Below the pieces are notes generated by a model. That model did not search any database, was not told the origin of the DNA, and was given only the letters and a program-made list of their open reading frames with translations. This document shows positions 1 to 5,083 of a stretch of DNA of 9,805 nt, in pieces (positions within the stretch are counted from its first letter, which is position 1; every line of letters starts with the position of its first letter). The position numbers were made by a program, and so were the translations under genes. The stretch is from an uncultured Collinsella sp. (GTDB taxonomy: Bacteria > Actinomycetota > Coriobacteriia > Coriobacteriales > Coriobacteriaceae), in contig CABQJK010000051.1 in assembly GCA_902464495.1 (NCBI GenBank), positions 1 to 9,805 of the forward strand. The letters run 5' to 3'.

Positions 1-840
1 GCTGCCGCTTCCAAGGGCCAGCGCGAGCGCTCCCAAGCCCAGGCTGCGCGTCCGCAGCGAGATCGCAACCGCGACAACGTTCAGGTCCCCAAGGGCGAGT
101 TTATCGAAGGTCGTCGTGCTGCCGCCGAGGCCCTGCGCACCGGCTTTCCCGTCAAGTGCGCGCTCATCGCCGAGGGCGGGGAGCGCGATGCTGCTTTGTC
201 TCGTCTGGTCGATGACCTCAACGCCGCGGGTGTCCGCATTAAGTATGTGCCGCGCGCGCAGCTCGATGCGCTGTCGAGCCATGGCGCTCACCAGGGCATT
301 GCGCTCGAGGTGGGCAACTTCCCCTATGCCGATGTTGCCGATATCCTCGACCGCGCGGGCGAGGGTCCGGCTCTTGTCGTCGTGCTCGACCACGTGACCG
401 ACGACGGTAACTTTGGCGCCATCGTGCGCTCTGCCGAGGTCGTGGGCGCGGCGGGCGTAATCATTGCCAACAGGCGCGCCGCTGGTGTGACCGTCGGCAG
501 CTACAAGACCTCTGCCGGCGCCGTTATGCATCTGCCCATCGCACAGGTTCCCAACATCGCTCGAGCGCTCGACGACCTCAAGGCCGCCGGCTTTTGGGTG
601 GGCGGTGCTTCCGAGCACGCCGAGGGCAGTTGTTGGGATGCTCCCTTCGAGGGCCGCGTTGCGCTCGTCATGGGCTCCGAGGGCGACGGCATCTCGCGCC
701 TGGTGCTTGAGAAATGCGACTTTTTGACCAAGCTTCCCCAGCGCGGCATGACCGAGAGCCTCAATGTTGCCCAGGCGACCACGGCCCTATGCTTTGAGTG
801 GCTGCGCCGCAACGCCGGCGAGCTCATGGGGGAGGAGTAG
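1..840 (+). CDS. rlmB: 23S rRNA 2'-O-ribose methyltransferase, TrmH/SpoU family (5' end outside window)
   Basis: SPOUT-class, SAM-dependent methyltransferase predicted to methylate a ribose in the peptidyl-transferase region of 23S rRNA (G2251 in E. coli). The frame is open from base 1, so the start lies upstream; 279 codons are visible. Codons 1-33 are a Gln/Arg/Ala-rich low-complexity stretch. The TrmH substrate-binding domain then starts at FIEGRRAAAEAL (about 34-45). SpoU motif 1 is around DDGNFGAIVRSAE with Asn137 and Arg143, motif 2 is GSEGDGISRLV (225-235), and motif 3 is GMTESLNVAQ (249-258), all intact. E. coli RlmB is about 243 aa, so this protein carries a basic N-terminal extension. 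An internal TTG at 196 should not be taken as the start, because it would remove the substrate-binding domain. Other TrmH paralogues are possible, but the link to the following NYN gene favours RlmB. Confidence 0.88.
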   Translation, partial: AAASKGQRERSQAQAARPQRDRNRDNVQVPKGEFIEGRRAAAEALRTGFPVKCALIAEGGERDAALSRLVDDLNAAGVRIKYVPRAQLDALSSHGAHQGIALEVGNFPYADVADILDRAGEGPALVVVLDHVTDDGNFGAIVRSAEVVGAAGVIIANRRAAGVTVGSYKTSAGAVMHLPIAQVPNIARALDDLKAAGFWVGGASEHAEGSCWDAPFEGRVALVMGSEGDGISRLVLEKCDFLTKLPQRGMTESLNVAQATTALCFEWLRRNAGELMGEE

Positions 841-843
841 CGC

Positions 844-1521
844 ATGTCCAAGAAGAGCCGCGCCAAGTCCAAGGCCAAGCGCTTTGGCGAGGGCTCGGCC
901 AAGCCGATTGTTTCGGCCACGACCTATGGCGTGGGCGGCAATGCGTTTGCGCAGGCCATTGCCGATCCGGTCTCGACGGTGCACTCCAATAAGCCCGAAC
1001 TGCTGGTGGTCGACGGCTACAACGTGATCCACTGCACGCCGCGCTACGAAAAGCTCGTGTACGACCATTCTGACGATCCGTATTCCAGCGATGTCCACGA
1101 CATGGCGCGTACTGCGCTCATCAACGATGTTGCGGCGTTTGCCCAAGGCCGCTACGAGGCCGTGATTGTCTTTGACGGTGCAGGCAACATCTCCAGCGAG
1201 CGCCCCAACCTGCCGGCCCGCGGCGTGCGCATCGAGTTCTCGCCGACGGGCGTTTCTGCGGACACCGTGGTGCAGAAGCTCTGCATCGAAGCGCGCGAGG
1301 AAGGCCGTGCATGCTCCGTGGTGTCGAGCGATGGCACCATCCAGGCCGTCGTCATGGGCAAGGGCGTCACGCGCATCTCGAGCCGTATGCTGGTGGACGA
1401 GATCAAACAGATCGATAACGACGTTCACGAGGCAGAGGAGGCTCCGCAGATCAAGATGACCTTGGGCAGCCGCCTGAGCCCTGATGCCCTGGCCAAGCTC
1501 AAGGCGTTGCGCGGACGGTAG
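844..1521 (+). CDS. NYN/PIN-fold endoribonuclease, YacP/Rae1 family
   Basis: 225-aa protein with a NYN (PIN-like) nuclease domain at about 52-195. Visible acidic motifs are VVDGYNVI (Asp57), IVFDGAG (Asp111), SADTVVQKL (Asp140) and VVSSDGTIQ (Asp163), the pattern expected of a metal-dependent RNase active site. The B. subtilis homologue Rae1 cleaves mRNA in the ribosomal A site, so a ribosome-linked RNA decay role is inferred. The first 50 residues are a Lys/Arg/Ala-rich extension (MSKKSRAKSKAKRF) that could bind RNA. The start at 844 has a strong GGAGGAG site at 832-838, lying within the last codons and stop of rlmB. Only 3 nt separate the two genes, so they are likely co-transcribed and coupled. 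The rlmB-yacP order is the same as in Bacillus. The family call is firm; the substrate is not known from the sequence. Confidence 0.87.
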   Translation: MSKKSRAKSKAKRFGEGSAKPIVSATTYGVGGNAFAQAIADPVSTVHSNKPELLVVDGYNVIHCTPRYEKLVYDHSDDPYSSDVHDMARTALINDVAAFAQGRYEAVIVFDGAGNISSERPNLPARGVRIEFSPTGVSADTVVQKLCIEAREEGRACSVVSSDGTIQAVVMGKGVTRISSRMLVDEIKQIDNDVHEAEEAPQIKMTLGSRLSPDALAKLKALRGR

Positions 1522-1596
1522 GGGATTATCCATAGAGACCCGTTTCCCAATTGGCCGGCCCGTTGATTTGTAATCAATGGACTGTGGGTTGCCGTC

Positions 1597-1662
1597 GCCA
1601 AAACGAATAGTTTTTGGTTTTGGCGAACGGATAAAACTATTCGTTCTGGCGAATAGTTTTGA
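1597..1662. repeat. Nested inverted repeat with three GAATAGTTTT modules
   Basis: An 18-nt arm at 1597-1614 (GCCAAAACGAATAGTTTT) matches the reverse complement of 1633-1650 at 17 of 18 positions. A third, direct copy (GGCGAATAGTTTT) follows at 1648-1660. A second, mutually exclusive pairing joins 1596-1604 with 1617-1625 (CGCCAAAAC/GTTTTGGCG, 9 bp perfect). No U-run follows, so a terminator is unlikely. It lies downstream of the YacP-like gene and before the tRNA-Thr promoter. Function unknown. Confidence 0.7.
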
Positions 1663-1685
1663 GATGTGGTCGGGTGAAGGGCCTG

Positions 1686-1714
1686 TTGCGCCTCGTCCGC
1701 AATTCCTTTATTCT
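1686..1714 (+). promoter_or_regulatory. Putative promoter of tRNA-Thr(UGU)
   Basis: TTGCGC (1686-1691) and TATTCT (1709-1714) are separated by 17 nt, a sigma-A-like arrangement, about 30 nt before the tRNA. Neither hexamer is consensus. Position and spacing are the main support. Confidence 0.4.
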
Positions 1715-1744
1715 TAACTGGCTTCGCGCGAAAGCGCCAAGTGT

Positions 1745-1819
1745 GCCAGTGTGGCGCAACGGTAGCGCAACTGATTTGTAATCAGTGGGTTGCAGGTTCG
1801 ATTCCTGTCACTGGCTCCA
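1745..1819 (+). tRNA. tRNA-Thr (anticodon TGT)
   Basis: Complete cloverleaf: a perfect 7-bp acceptor stem (GCCAGTG/CACTGGC), D-stem GCGC/GCGC with a short GG-containing loop, anticodon stem ACTGA/TCAGT with loop TTTGTAA (anticodon UGU, reads ACA), and a T-arm containing TTCGATT. The discriminator is U and the 3' CCA is encoded (1817-1819). It is a single-gene unit followed directly by a terminator. Confidence 0.95.
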
Positions 1820-1828
1820 TGAAAGTTT

Positions 1829-1870
1829 CGGGCTCTGTCTCTATATGGGACAGGGCCCGTTTCTATTTAT
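1829..1870 (+). terminator. Rho-independent terminator after tRNA-Thr(UGU)
   Basis: An 11-bp stem, CGGGCTCTGTC (1829-1839) with GACAGGGCCCG (1849-1859), contains one G-U pair and a 9-nt loop, followed by a T-rich run TTTCTATTTAT. It begins 10 nt after the tRNA 3' end. Confidence 0.85.
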
Positions 1871-1912
1871 GTTGACATGTCAGCGGGTTTGACTTCCACC
1901 AGGCTTCAGGTT

Positions 1913-2130
1913 TGTCTTGATCTGTAACACGGGCGGGCTGAAAACCCTCCTTATAGTTACAGATCGAGACAATGCCAAGGGATGGTCGATAACATCTCGA
2001 TCTGTAACACGAAGAGGCTGAAAGCCGTTCTTGCTGTTATAGATTTAGATAAACAGACAAGCCGCCAGGGAAACATCTCGATCTGTAACAGATAGAGGAG
2101 GAATAACCCTCTTACTGTTACAGATCGAGA
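1913..2130. repeat. Array of three ~57-nt imperfect hairpins, period 80-81 nt
   Basis: Three hairpins occupy 1913-1971, 1994-2050 and 2076-2130. Each has an outer arm close to TCTCGATCTGTAACA and its complement (16 bp; perfect in the third, one G-T pair in the first, two G-T pairs and one mismatch in the second). Each also has an inner GC-rich stem whose bases differ between copies while pairing is kept. The first two share a CTGAAA-type loop. The GATCTG core starts at 1919, 1999 and 2080. The 22-25 nt linkers are partly alike (GCCAAGG/GCCAGGG), so the unit is a diverged tandem duplication of hairpin plus linker. No gene lies within it. It could be a mobile-element-derived palindrome, a protein-binding array or a structured RNA. 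Confidence 0.85.
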
Positions 2131-2160
2131 CAGAAGCCAGGGCGAGGTTGGTCATCGTCA

Positions 2161-2307
2161 TCGAGCGTGGATATTCGGACGCACGAGAGTGGAAAATCTC
2201 CCGCCTGGAGAATGAGCGTGGATAATCTGCCACTTTGGGCCCAGTGGCACGTCAAAAGTGGGAGATTATCCACGCTCGATTTCAAACGGGAGAAAATCCA
2301 CGCTCGG
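2161..2307. repeat. Cluster of five GAGCGTGGATAATCTCCC-type motifs in both orientations
   Basis: Copies on + start at 2161 (TCGAGCGTGGATATTC), 2184 (CGAGAGTGGAAAATCTCCCG) and 2214 (GAGCGTGGATAATCTGCC, continuing to 2236). Copies on - lie at 2253-2279 and 2287-2307. The 2214-2236 and 2255-2277 copies form a 23-bp inverted repeat with one mismatch and an 18-nt loop that holds TGGGCCCA. A fragment GGGATTATCCA also occurs at 1522-1532, just after the YacP-like gene. Short open frames on both strands here begin D-Y-P-R-S only because they read the repeat. Confidence 0.8.
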
Positions 2308-2331
2308 TCGAGCCAGGGAAGCCCGATCTCG

Positions 2332-2345
2332 ACCTATATATAGGT
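2332..2345. repeat. Perfect 14-bp palindrome ACCTATATATAGGT
   Basis: Self-complementary 14-mer in an AT-rich pocket after the repeat cluster. It could be an operator or chance; no promoter is visible beside it. Confidence 0.5.
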
Positions 2346-2510
2346 GCAAATGGGTCGTTATCGAAGTAATATTCTGCAGGCTTACTCCACTACGCCAAAG
2401 TGTTCCCTCGGGAAATGTCACCAGTGCAGCAAAATCCACCGTCCTTCATATCCAAACTCAATAAAACCGCAGGTCAAAGGTATATAGATACGCCCGGAAC
2501 CGTGTATCTA
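2346..2510. other. Intergenic stretch before the tRNA-tuf promoter
   Basis: No convincing gene. The only structure seen is an inverted repeat, TAGATAC (2485-2491) and GTATCTA (2504-2510) with a 12-nt spacer, which abuts the promoter's conserved upstream box at 2511 and could bind a regulator. Together with the repeats before it and the tRNA-Thr unit, it completes the roughly 1.1 kb between the YacP-like gene and tRNA-Tyr that contains no protein-coding gene. Confidence 0.5.
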
Positions 2511-2550
2511 GAGGTTTTCGTTGACAGCCCCCAAGGTTGCATCGTATTAT
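2511..2550 (+). promoter_or_regulatory. Promoter of the tRNA-Tyr/Thr/Met-tuf transcript
   Basis: Consensus -35 TTGACA (2521-2526), 18-nt spacer, -10 TATTAT (2545-2550). The box GAGGTTTTCG directly upstream (2511-2520) recurs with one change before the rpmG promoter. Predicted start is near 2557, giving a leader of about 55 nt before tRNA-Tyr. Confidence 0.8.
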
Positions 2551-2612
2551 CTTTTTCGTTCGCGGGGGCGGCGGTCCAAAAGACCAAAGAACCTGCGGAT
2601 ACTTGAACGATT

Positions 2613-2694
2613 GGGAGTTTGCCCGAGTGGTTAATGGGGACGGGCTGTAAACCCGTTGGCTCTGCCTACATAGGTTCGAATCCTATAGCTCCCA
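2613..2694 (+). tRNA. tRNA-Tyr (anticodon GTA)
   Basis: Class II tRNA with a long variable arm. The acceptor stem GGGAGTT pairs with AGCTCCC (one G-U), the anticodon stem is ACGGG/CCCGT with loop CTGTAAA (GUA, reads UAC/UAU), and the T-arm contains GGTTCGAATCC. The 3' CCA is not encoded (genome reads A-CCC), unlike the other four tRNAs of the window. Confidence 0.95.
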
Positions 2695-2704
2695 CCCGTC
2701 AAGT

Positions 2705-2780
2705 GCCTGTATAGCTCAGTCGGTAGAGCACTTCGTTGGTAACGAAGAGGTCACCAGTTCAAGTCTGGTTGCAGGCTCCA
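2705..2780 (+). tRNA. tRNA-Thr (anticodon GGT)
   Basis: Acceptor GCCTGTA/TGCAGGC with one G-U pair, anticodon stem CTTCG/CGAAG with loop TTGGTAA (GGU, reads ACC/ACU), T-arm with TTCAAGT, U discriminator and encoded CCA (2778-2780). It starts 10 nt after tRNA-Tyr. Confidence 0.95.
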
Positions 2781-2783
2781 TCC

Positions 2784-2860
2784 GGCGGTGTAGCTCAGTT
2801 GGTTAGAGCACACGGTTCATACCCGTGGCGTCACTGGTTCGAATCCAGTCACCGCTACCA
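2784..2860 (+). tRNA. tRNA-Met (anticodon CAT, probably elongator)
   Basis: Acceptor GGCGGTG/CACCGCT has a G-U pair at 1-72 instead of the C-A mismatch of bacterial initiators, and the anticodon stem CACGG/CCGTG lacks the three G-C pairs next to the loop seen in initiators. The loop TTCATAC gives CAU. CCA is encoded (2858-2860). A lysidine-modified Ile tRNA cannot be fully excluded from the anticodon alone, but the Thr-Met order upstream of rpmG-Trp is typical of actinobacteria. Confidence 0.88.
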
Positions 2861-2871
2861 TAGGTAACACG

Positions 2872-2902
2872 GTGGCTTCTCAATAGTATGTTGAGAGGCC
2901 AC
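2872..2902 (+). promoter_or_regulatory. Stable hairpin between tRNA-Met and tuf
   Basis: GTGGCTTCTCAA (2872-2883) pairs with TTGAGAGGCCAC (2891-2902) over 12 bp with one G-U; loop TAGTATG. No U-run follows, so it is more likely a processing site that separates tRNA from mRNA, or a stability element, than a terminator. A smaller stem GTCCC/GGGAC follows at 2920-2934. Confidence 0.6.
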
Positions 2903-2904
2903 TA

Positions 2905-2913
2905 TGGTATAAA
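2905..2913 (+). promoter_or_regulatory. Possible extended -10 promoter for tuf
   Basis: TGG-TATAAA fits an extended -10 element (TGN-TATAAT), 44 nt before the tuf start codon. There is no recognisable -35 at the right distance, so this is weak. It would allow tuf expression independent of the tRNA promoter. Confidence 0.3.
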
Positions 2914-2956
2914 GGCAAAGTCCCGTCCGGGGACGACCTGTTTAGAGGAGGGCTTT

Positions 2957-4147
2957 ATGGCCAAAGAGAAGTTTGAGCGCACTAAGCCGCATGTTAACAT
3001 CGGCACCATTGGTCACGTCGACCACGGCAAGACCACGCTGACCGCTGCCATCACCAAGGTTCTCTCCGAGACCGAGGGCTGCAAGGCTGACTTCACTGCG
3101 TTCGAGAACATCGACAAGGCTCCCGAGGAGCGCGAGCGCGGCATTACGATCTCCGTCTCCCACGTCGAGTACGAGACTGCTGCCCGTCACTACGCTCACG
3201 TTGACTGCCCGGGCCACGCTGACTACGTCAAGAACATGATCTCCGGTGCTGCTCAGATGGACGGCGCTATCCTGGTCATCGCCGCTACCGACGGCCCCAT
3301 GGCTCAGACCCGCGAGCACATCCTGCTCGCCCGTCAGGTCGGCGTTCCCTACATCGTCGTCTTCCTGAACAAGTGCGACATGGTCGACGATGACGAGCTC
3401 ATCGACCTCGTCGAGATGGAGACCCGTGAGCTCCTCTCCGAGTACGATTTCCCCGGCGACGACATCCCCGTCATCCGTGGTTCCGCTCTGGGCGCTCTCG
3501 AGGGCGACGCCAAGTGGATGGACGCCATTCGCGAGCTCATGAACGCTGTCGACGAGTACATCCCGACGCCTGCTCGTAACAACGACCTCCCGTTCCTGAT
3601 GGCCGTTGAGGACGTTATGACCATCTCCGGCCGTGGTACCGTTGCTACCGGCCGTGTCGAGCGCGGTGAGCTCAAGCTCAACGAGCCCGTCGAGATCGTC
3701 GGCATCAAGGATACCCAGAACACCGTCGTTACCGGTATCGAGATGTTCCGTAAGTCCATGGACTTCTGCGAGGCTGGCGACAACGTCGGTCTGCTGCTCC
3801 GCGGCATCAAGCGCGAGGACATCGAGCGCGGCCAGGTTCTCTGCAAGCCCGGTTCGGTTACCCCGCACACCAAGTTCACCGGTGAGATCTACGTTCTGAC
3901 CAAGGAGGAGGGCGGCCGTCACACCCCGTTCTTCGATGGTTATCGTCCTCAGTTCTACTTCCGTACCACCGACGTTACCGGTACGGTCAAGCTCCCCGAG
4001 GGCACCGAGATGGCTATGCCTGGTGACCACATCACCATCGAGGGCGACCTCATCCACCCGATCGCCATGGAGGAGGGCCTGCGCTTCGCTATCCGCGAGG
4101 GCGGCCACACCGTCGGTTCGGGCATCGTCTCCACGATCATTGAGTAA
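2957..4147 (+). CDS. tuf: Translation elongation factor Tu
   Basis: EF-Tu, the GTPase that delivers aminoacyl-tRNA to the ribosomal A site; 396 aa, the usual length. G1 GHVDHGKT (19-26), the switch I Thr in RGIT (61-64), G3 DCPGH (83-87), G4 NKCD (138-141) and the G5 region GSALGAL are all present, followed by the two beta-barrel domains ending in GSGIVSTIIE. The start at 2957 (MAKEKFERTK) has AGGAGG at 2946-2951 with a 5-nt spacer. The frame also extends upstream to an ATG at 2888, but that would read through the leader hairpin and lacks a ribosome binding site. It lies behind three tRNA genes under one promoter, resembling the tRNA-tufB arrangement of E. coli, and ends at a strong terminator. 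Codon use is strongly biased to C-ending codons, fitting very high expression. Confidence 0.98.
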   Translation: MAKEKFERTKPHVNIGTIGHVDHGKTTLTAAITKVLSETEGCKADFTAFENIDKAPEERERGITISVSHVEYETAARHYAHVDCPGHADYVKNMISGAAQMDGAILVIAATDGPMAQTREHILLARQVGVPYIVVFLNKCDMVDDDELIDLVEMETRELLSEYDFPGDDIPVIRGSALGALEGDAKWMDAIRELMNAVDEYIPTPARNNDLPFLMAVEDVMTISGRGTVATGRVERGELKLNEPVEIVGIKDTQNTVVTGIEMFRKSMDFCEAGDNVGLLLRGIKREDIERGQVLCKPGSVTPHTKFTGEIYVLTKEEGGRHTPFFDGYRPQFYFRTTDVTGTVKLPEGTEMAMPGDHITIEGDLIHPIAMEEGLRFAIREGGHTVGSGIVSTIIE

Positions 4148-4174
4148 ATTAGCTCTCTGATATAGTTGACTTAG

Positions 4175-4209
4175 AGAACCCGGCACTTATATGGGTGCCG
4201 GGTTCTTTT
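4175..4209 (+). terminator. Rho-independent terminator of tuf
   Basis: Perfect 12-bp stem AGAACCCGGCAC (4175-4186) with GTGCCGGGTTCT (4195-4206), an 8-nt loop and a TTTT end, starting 27 nt after the tuf stop codon. Confidence 0.93.
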
Positions 4210-4341
4210 CTGCAATGGATATTGAGCCGTTGCTGGTGTCGAGAGGATCGATAATGGTCCTGGATGCACCGTCGATTAGCTTTCGATGGCTTCATTGATG
4301 TGTTCCTAATATGAATGGATCCACCGAGAACCAATTGACTC

Positions 4342-4379
4342 GAGGTTTTCATTGACAGCACTTACGTGGAGCTGATAAA
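4342..4379 (+). promoter_or_regulatory. Promoter of the rpmG-trnW-secE-nusG-rplK-rplA operon
   Basis: TTGACA (4352-4357) and GATAAA (4374-4379), 16-nt spacer. The preceding GAGGTTTTCA and following GC make 17 of 18 bases identical to the tRNA-tuf promoter region at 2511-2528. The ~130 nt between the tuf terminator and this promoter contain nothing I can identify. Confidence 0.72.
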
Positions 4380-4426
4380 GTAACAACTCGTGCCCGTACG
4401 GGGCGGAAATGAAAGGTTCAGGATAC

Positions 4427-4576
4427 ATGCGTACTCTAGTTACTCTTGCGTGCACTGAGTGCAAGCGCCGCAACTATACGACCACCAAGAACAAGTCGAC
4501 CATGCCTGATCGTATGGAGATCAAGAAGTATTGCCCCTGGTGCCGTCACCACACGCTGCACAAAGAGACTCGCTAG
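4427..4576 (+). CDS. rpmG: 50S ribosomal protein L33, zinc-ribbon form
   Basis: 49-aa L33 of the large ribosomal subunit. It begins MRTLVTLACTECKRRNY and ends CPWCRHHTLHKETR. Two CxxC pairs (Cys9/Cys12, Cys36/Cys39) make it the zinc-binding C+ type rather than the C- paralogue used under zinc limitation. The start at 4427 gives the family's normal N-terminus; its ribosome binding site is weak and close (CAGGA at 4419-4423). An in-frame ATG at 4409 would add six residues and is less likely. First gene of its operon, directly followed by tRNA-Trp. Confidence 0.95.
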   Translation: MRTLVTLACTECKRRNYTTTKNKSTMPDRMEIKKYCPWCRHHTLHKETR

Positions 4577-4589
4577 TCTCTAGTCACAT

Positions 4590-4665
4590 ACGCCAGTAGT
4601 TCAATTGGTAGAGCATCGGTCTCCAAAACCGAGTGTTGAGGGTTCGAGTCCTTCCTGGCGTGCCA
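4590..4665 (+). tRNA. tRNA-Trp (anticodon CCA)
   Basis: Acceptor ACGCCAG/CTGGCGT (perfect 7 bp), anticodon stem TCGGT/ACCGA with loop CTCCAAA (CCA, reads UGG), T-arm with TTCGAGT, G discriminator and encoded CCA at 4663-4665. It lies 13 nt after rpmG. The rpmG-tRNA-Trp-secE order is conserved in many actinobacteria. Confidence 0.96.
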
Positions 4666-4674
4666 GTCATTATT

Positions 4675-4705
4675 CCGTAAGCTCCCACTTGGGGGCTTAC
4701 GGTTT
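4675..4705 (+). terminator. Hairpin between tRNA-Trp and secE (partial terminator or processing site)
   Basis: A 12-bp stem CCGTAAGCTCCC/GGGGGCTTACGG with one G-U pair and a four-base loop ACTT, followed by only TTTACT. The short U-run suggests attenuation or 3'-end formation of the tRNA rather than full termination, since no clear new promoter precedes secE. Confidence 0.55.
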
Positions 4706-4741
4706 ACTCATGTATAAGCGCATTGCGCGGAGGTAACCCAA

Positions 4742-5080
4742 ATGGCCAACAAGAAGAACAAGAAGAAGGCACAGCAGCAGGCGCCTGCCAACAACGCTGC
4801 CGCCAACTCCAAGGTTGAGGCCAAGAAGGCCGTTGCCAAGAAGAGCGAGAAGGCTGCGAAGTCTAAGAAGAACGAGAAGCCTGGTTTCTTCGCCCGCACC
4901 AAGAAGTATTTCGCTTCGGTGAAGTCCGAGATGAAGCGTGTCACGTGGCCCGATAAGAAGGAGCTCGTGAACTACTCGGTCGTCGTTTGCGCTTCTCTGA
5001 TCGTCGTCGGCGTCGTCATCGCTCTGCTCGATGCTGGCTTTGGCGAGGCTCTTGCTCTGTTCTCTGGATTGAGGGGCTAA
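4742..5080 (+). CDS. secE: Preprotein translocase subunit SecE
   Basis: 112-aa inner-membrane SecE, which clamps SecY in the Sec protein-export channel. The conserved amphipathic segment and VKRVTWP-type signature are seen as VKSEMKRVTWPDKKEL (60-75), followed by one transmembrane helix at about 77-96 (YSVVVCASLIVVGVVIALL). The first 45 residues are a Lys/Ala/Gln/Asn-rich, probably disordered cytoplasmic tail, which accounts for the length beyond the ~60-aa minimal SecE of Firmicutes and resembles actinobacterial forms. GGAGGT at 4729-4734 lies 7 nt before the ATG. nusG starts 3 nt after the stop, so the two are tightly coupled. Confidence 0.96.
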   Translation: MANKKNKKKAQQQAPANNAAANSKVEAKKAVAKKSEKAAKSKKNEKPGFFARTKKYFASVKSEMKRVTWPDKKELVNYSVVVCASLIVVGVVIALLDAGFGEALALFSGLRG

Positions 5081-5083
5081 ACC

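Noticed and set aside
1872..1900. Promoter at TTGACA 1872-1877
   Set aside because: No -10 element at 16-18 nt; the hexamer is part of the palindrome TGACATGTCA just after a terminator.
1913..2130. CRISPR array
   Set aside because: Only three units; the repeats are long hairpins of about 57 nt that diverge inside, and the 22-25 nt linkers resemble each other rather than being unique spacers. No cas gene is present.
2214..2277. Replication origin with DnaA boxes
   Set aside because: TTATCCACG differs from the DnaA box TTATCCACA at the last base, appears only within the repeat motif, and no dnaA, dnaN or AT-rich unwinding region is nearby.
2045..2464. Short frames on both strands in the repeat region beginning M-x-D-Y-P-R-S
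   Set aside because: The shared start arises only because both read the inverted repeat GATTATCCACGCTC; no ribosome binding sites or protein-like composition.
2942..4186. 414-codon open frame antisense to tuf
   Set aside because: It is the mirror of C-ending codon bias in a highly conserved gene; it has no family features and runs through the tuf terminator region.
4149..4361. 70-codon minus-strand frame between tuf and rpmG
   Set aside because: Overlaps the tuf terminator and the rpmG promoter, has no ribosome binding site and no recognisable features.
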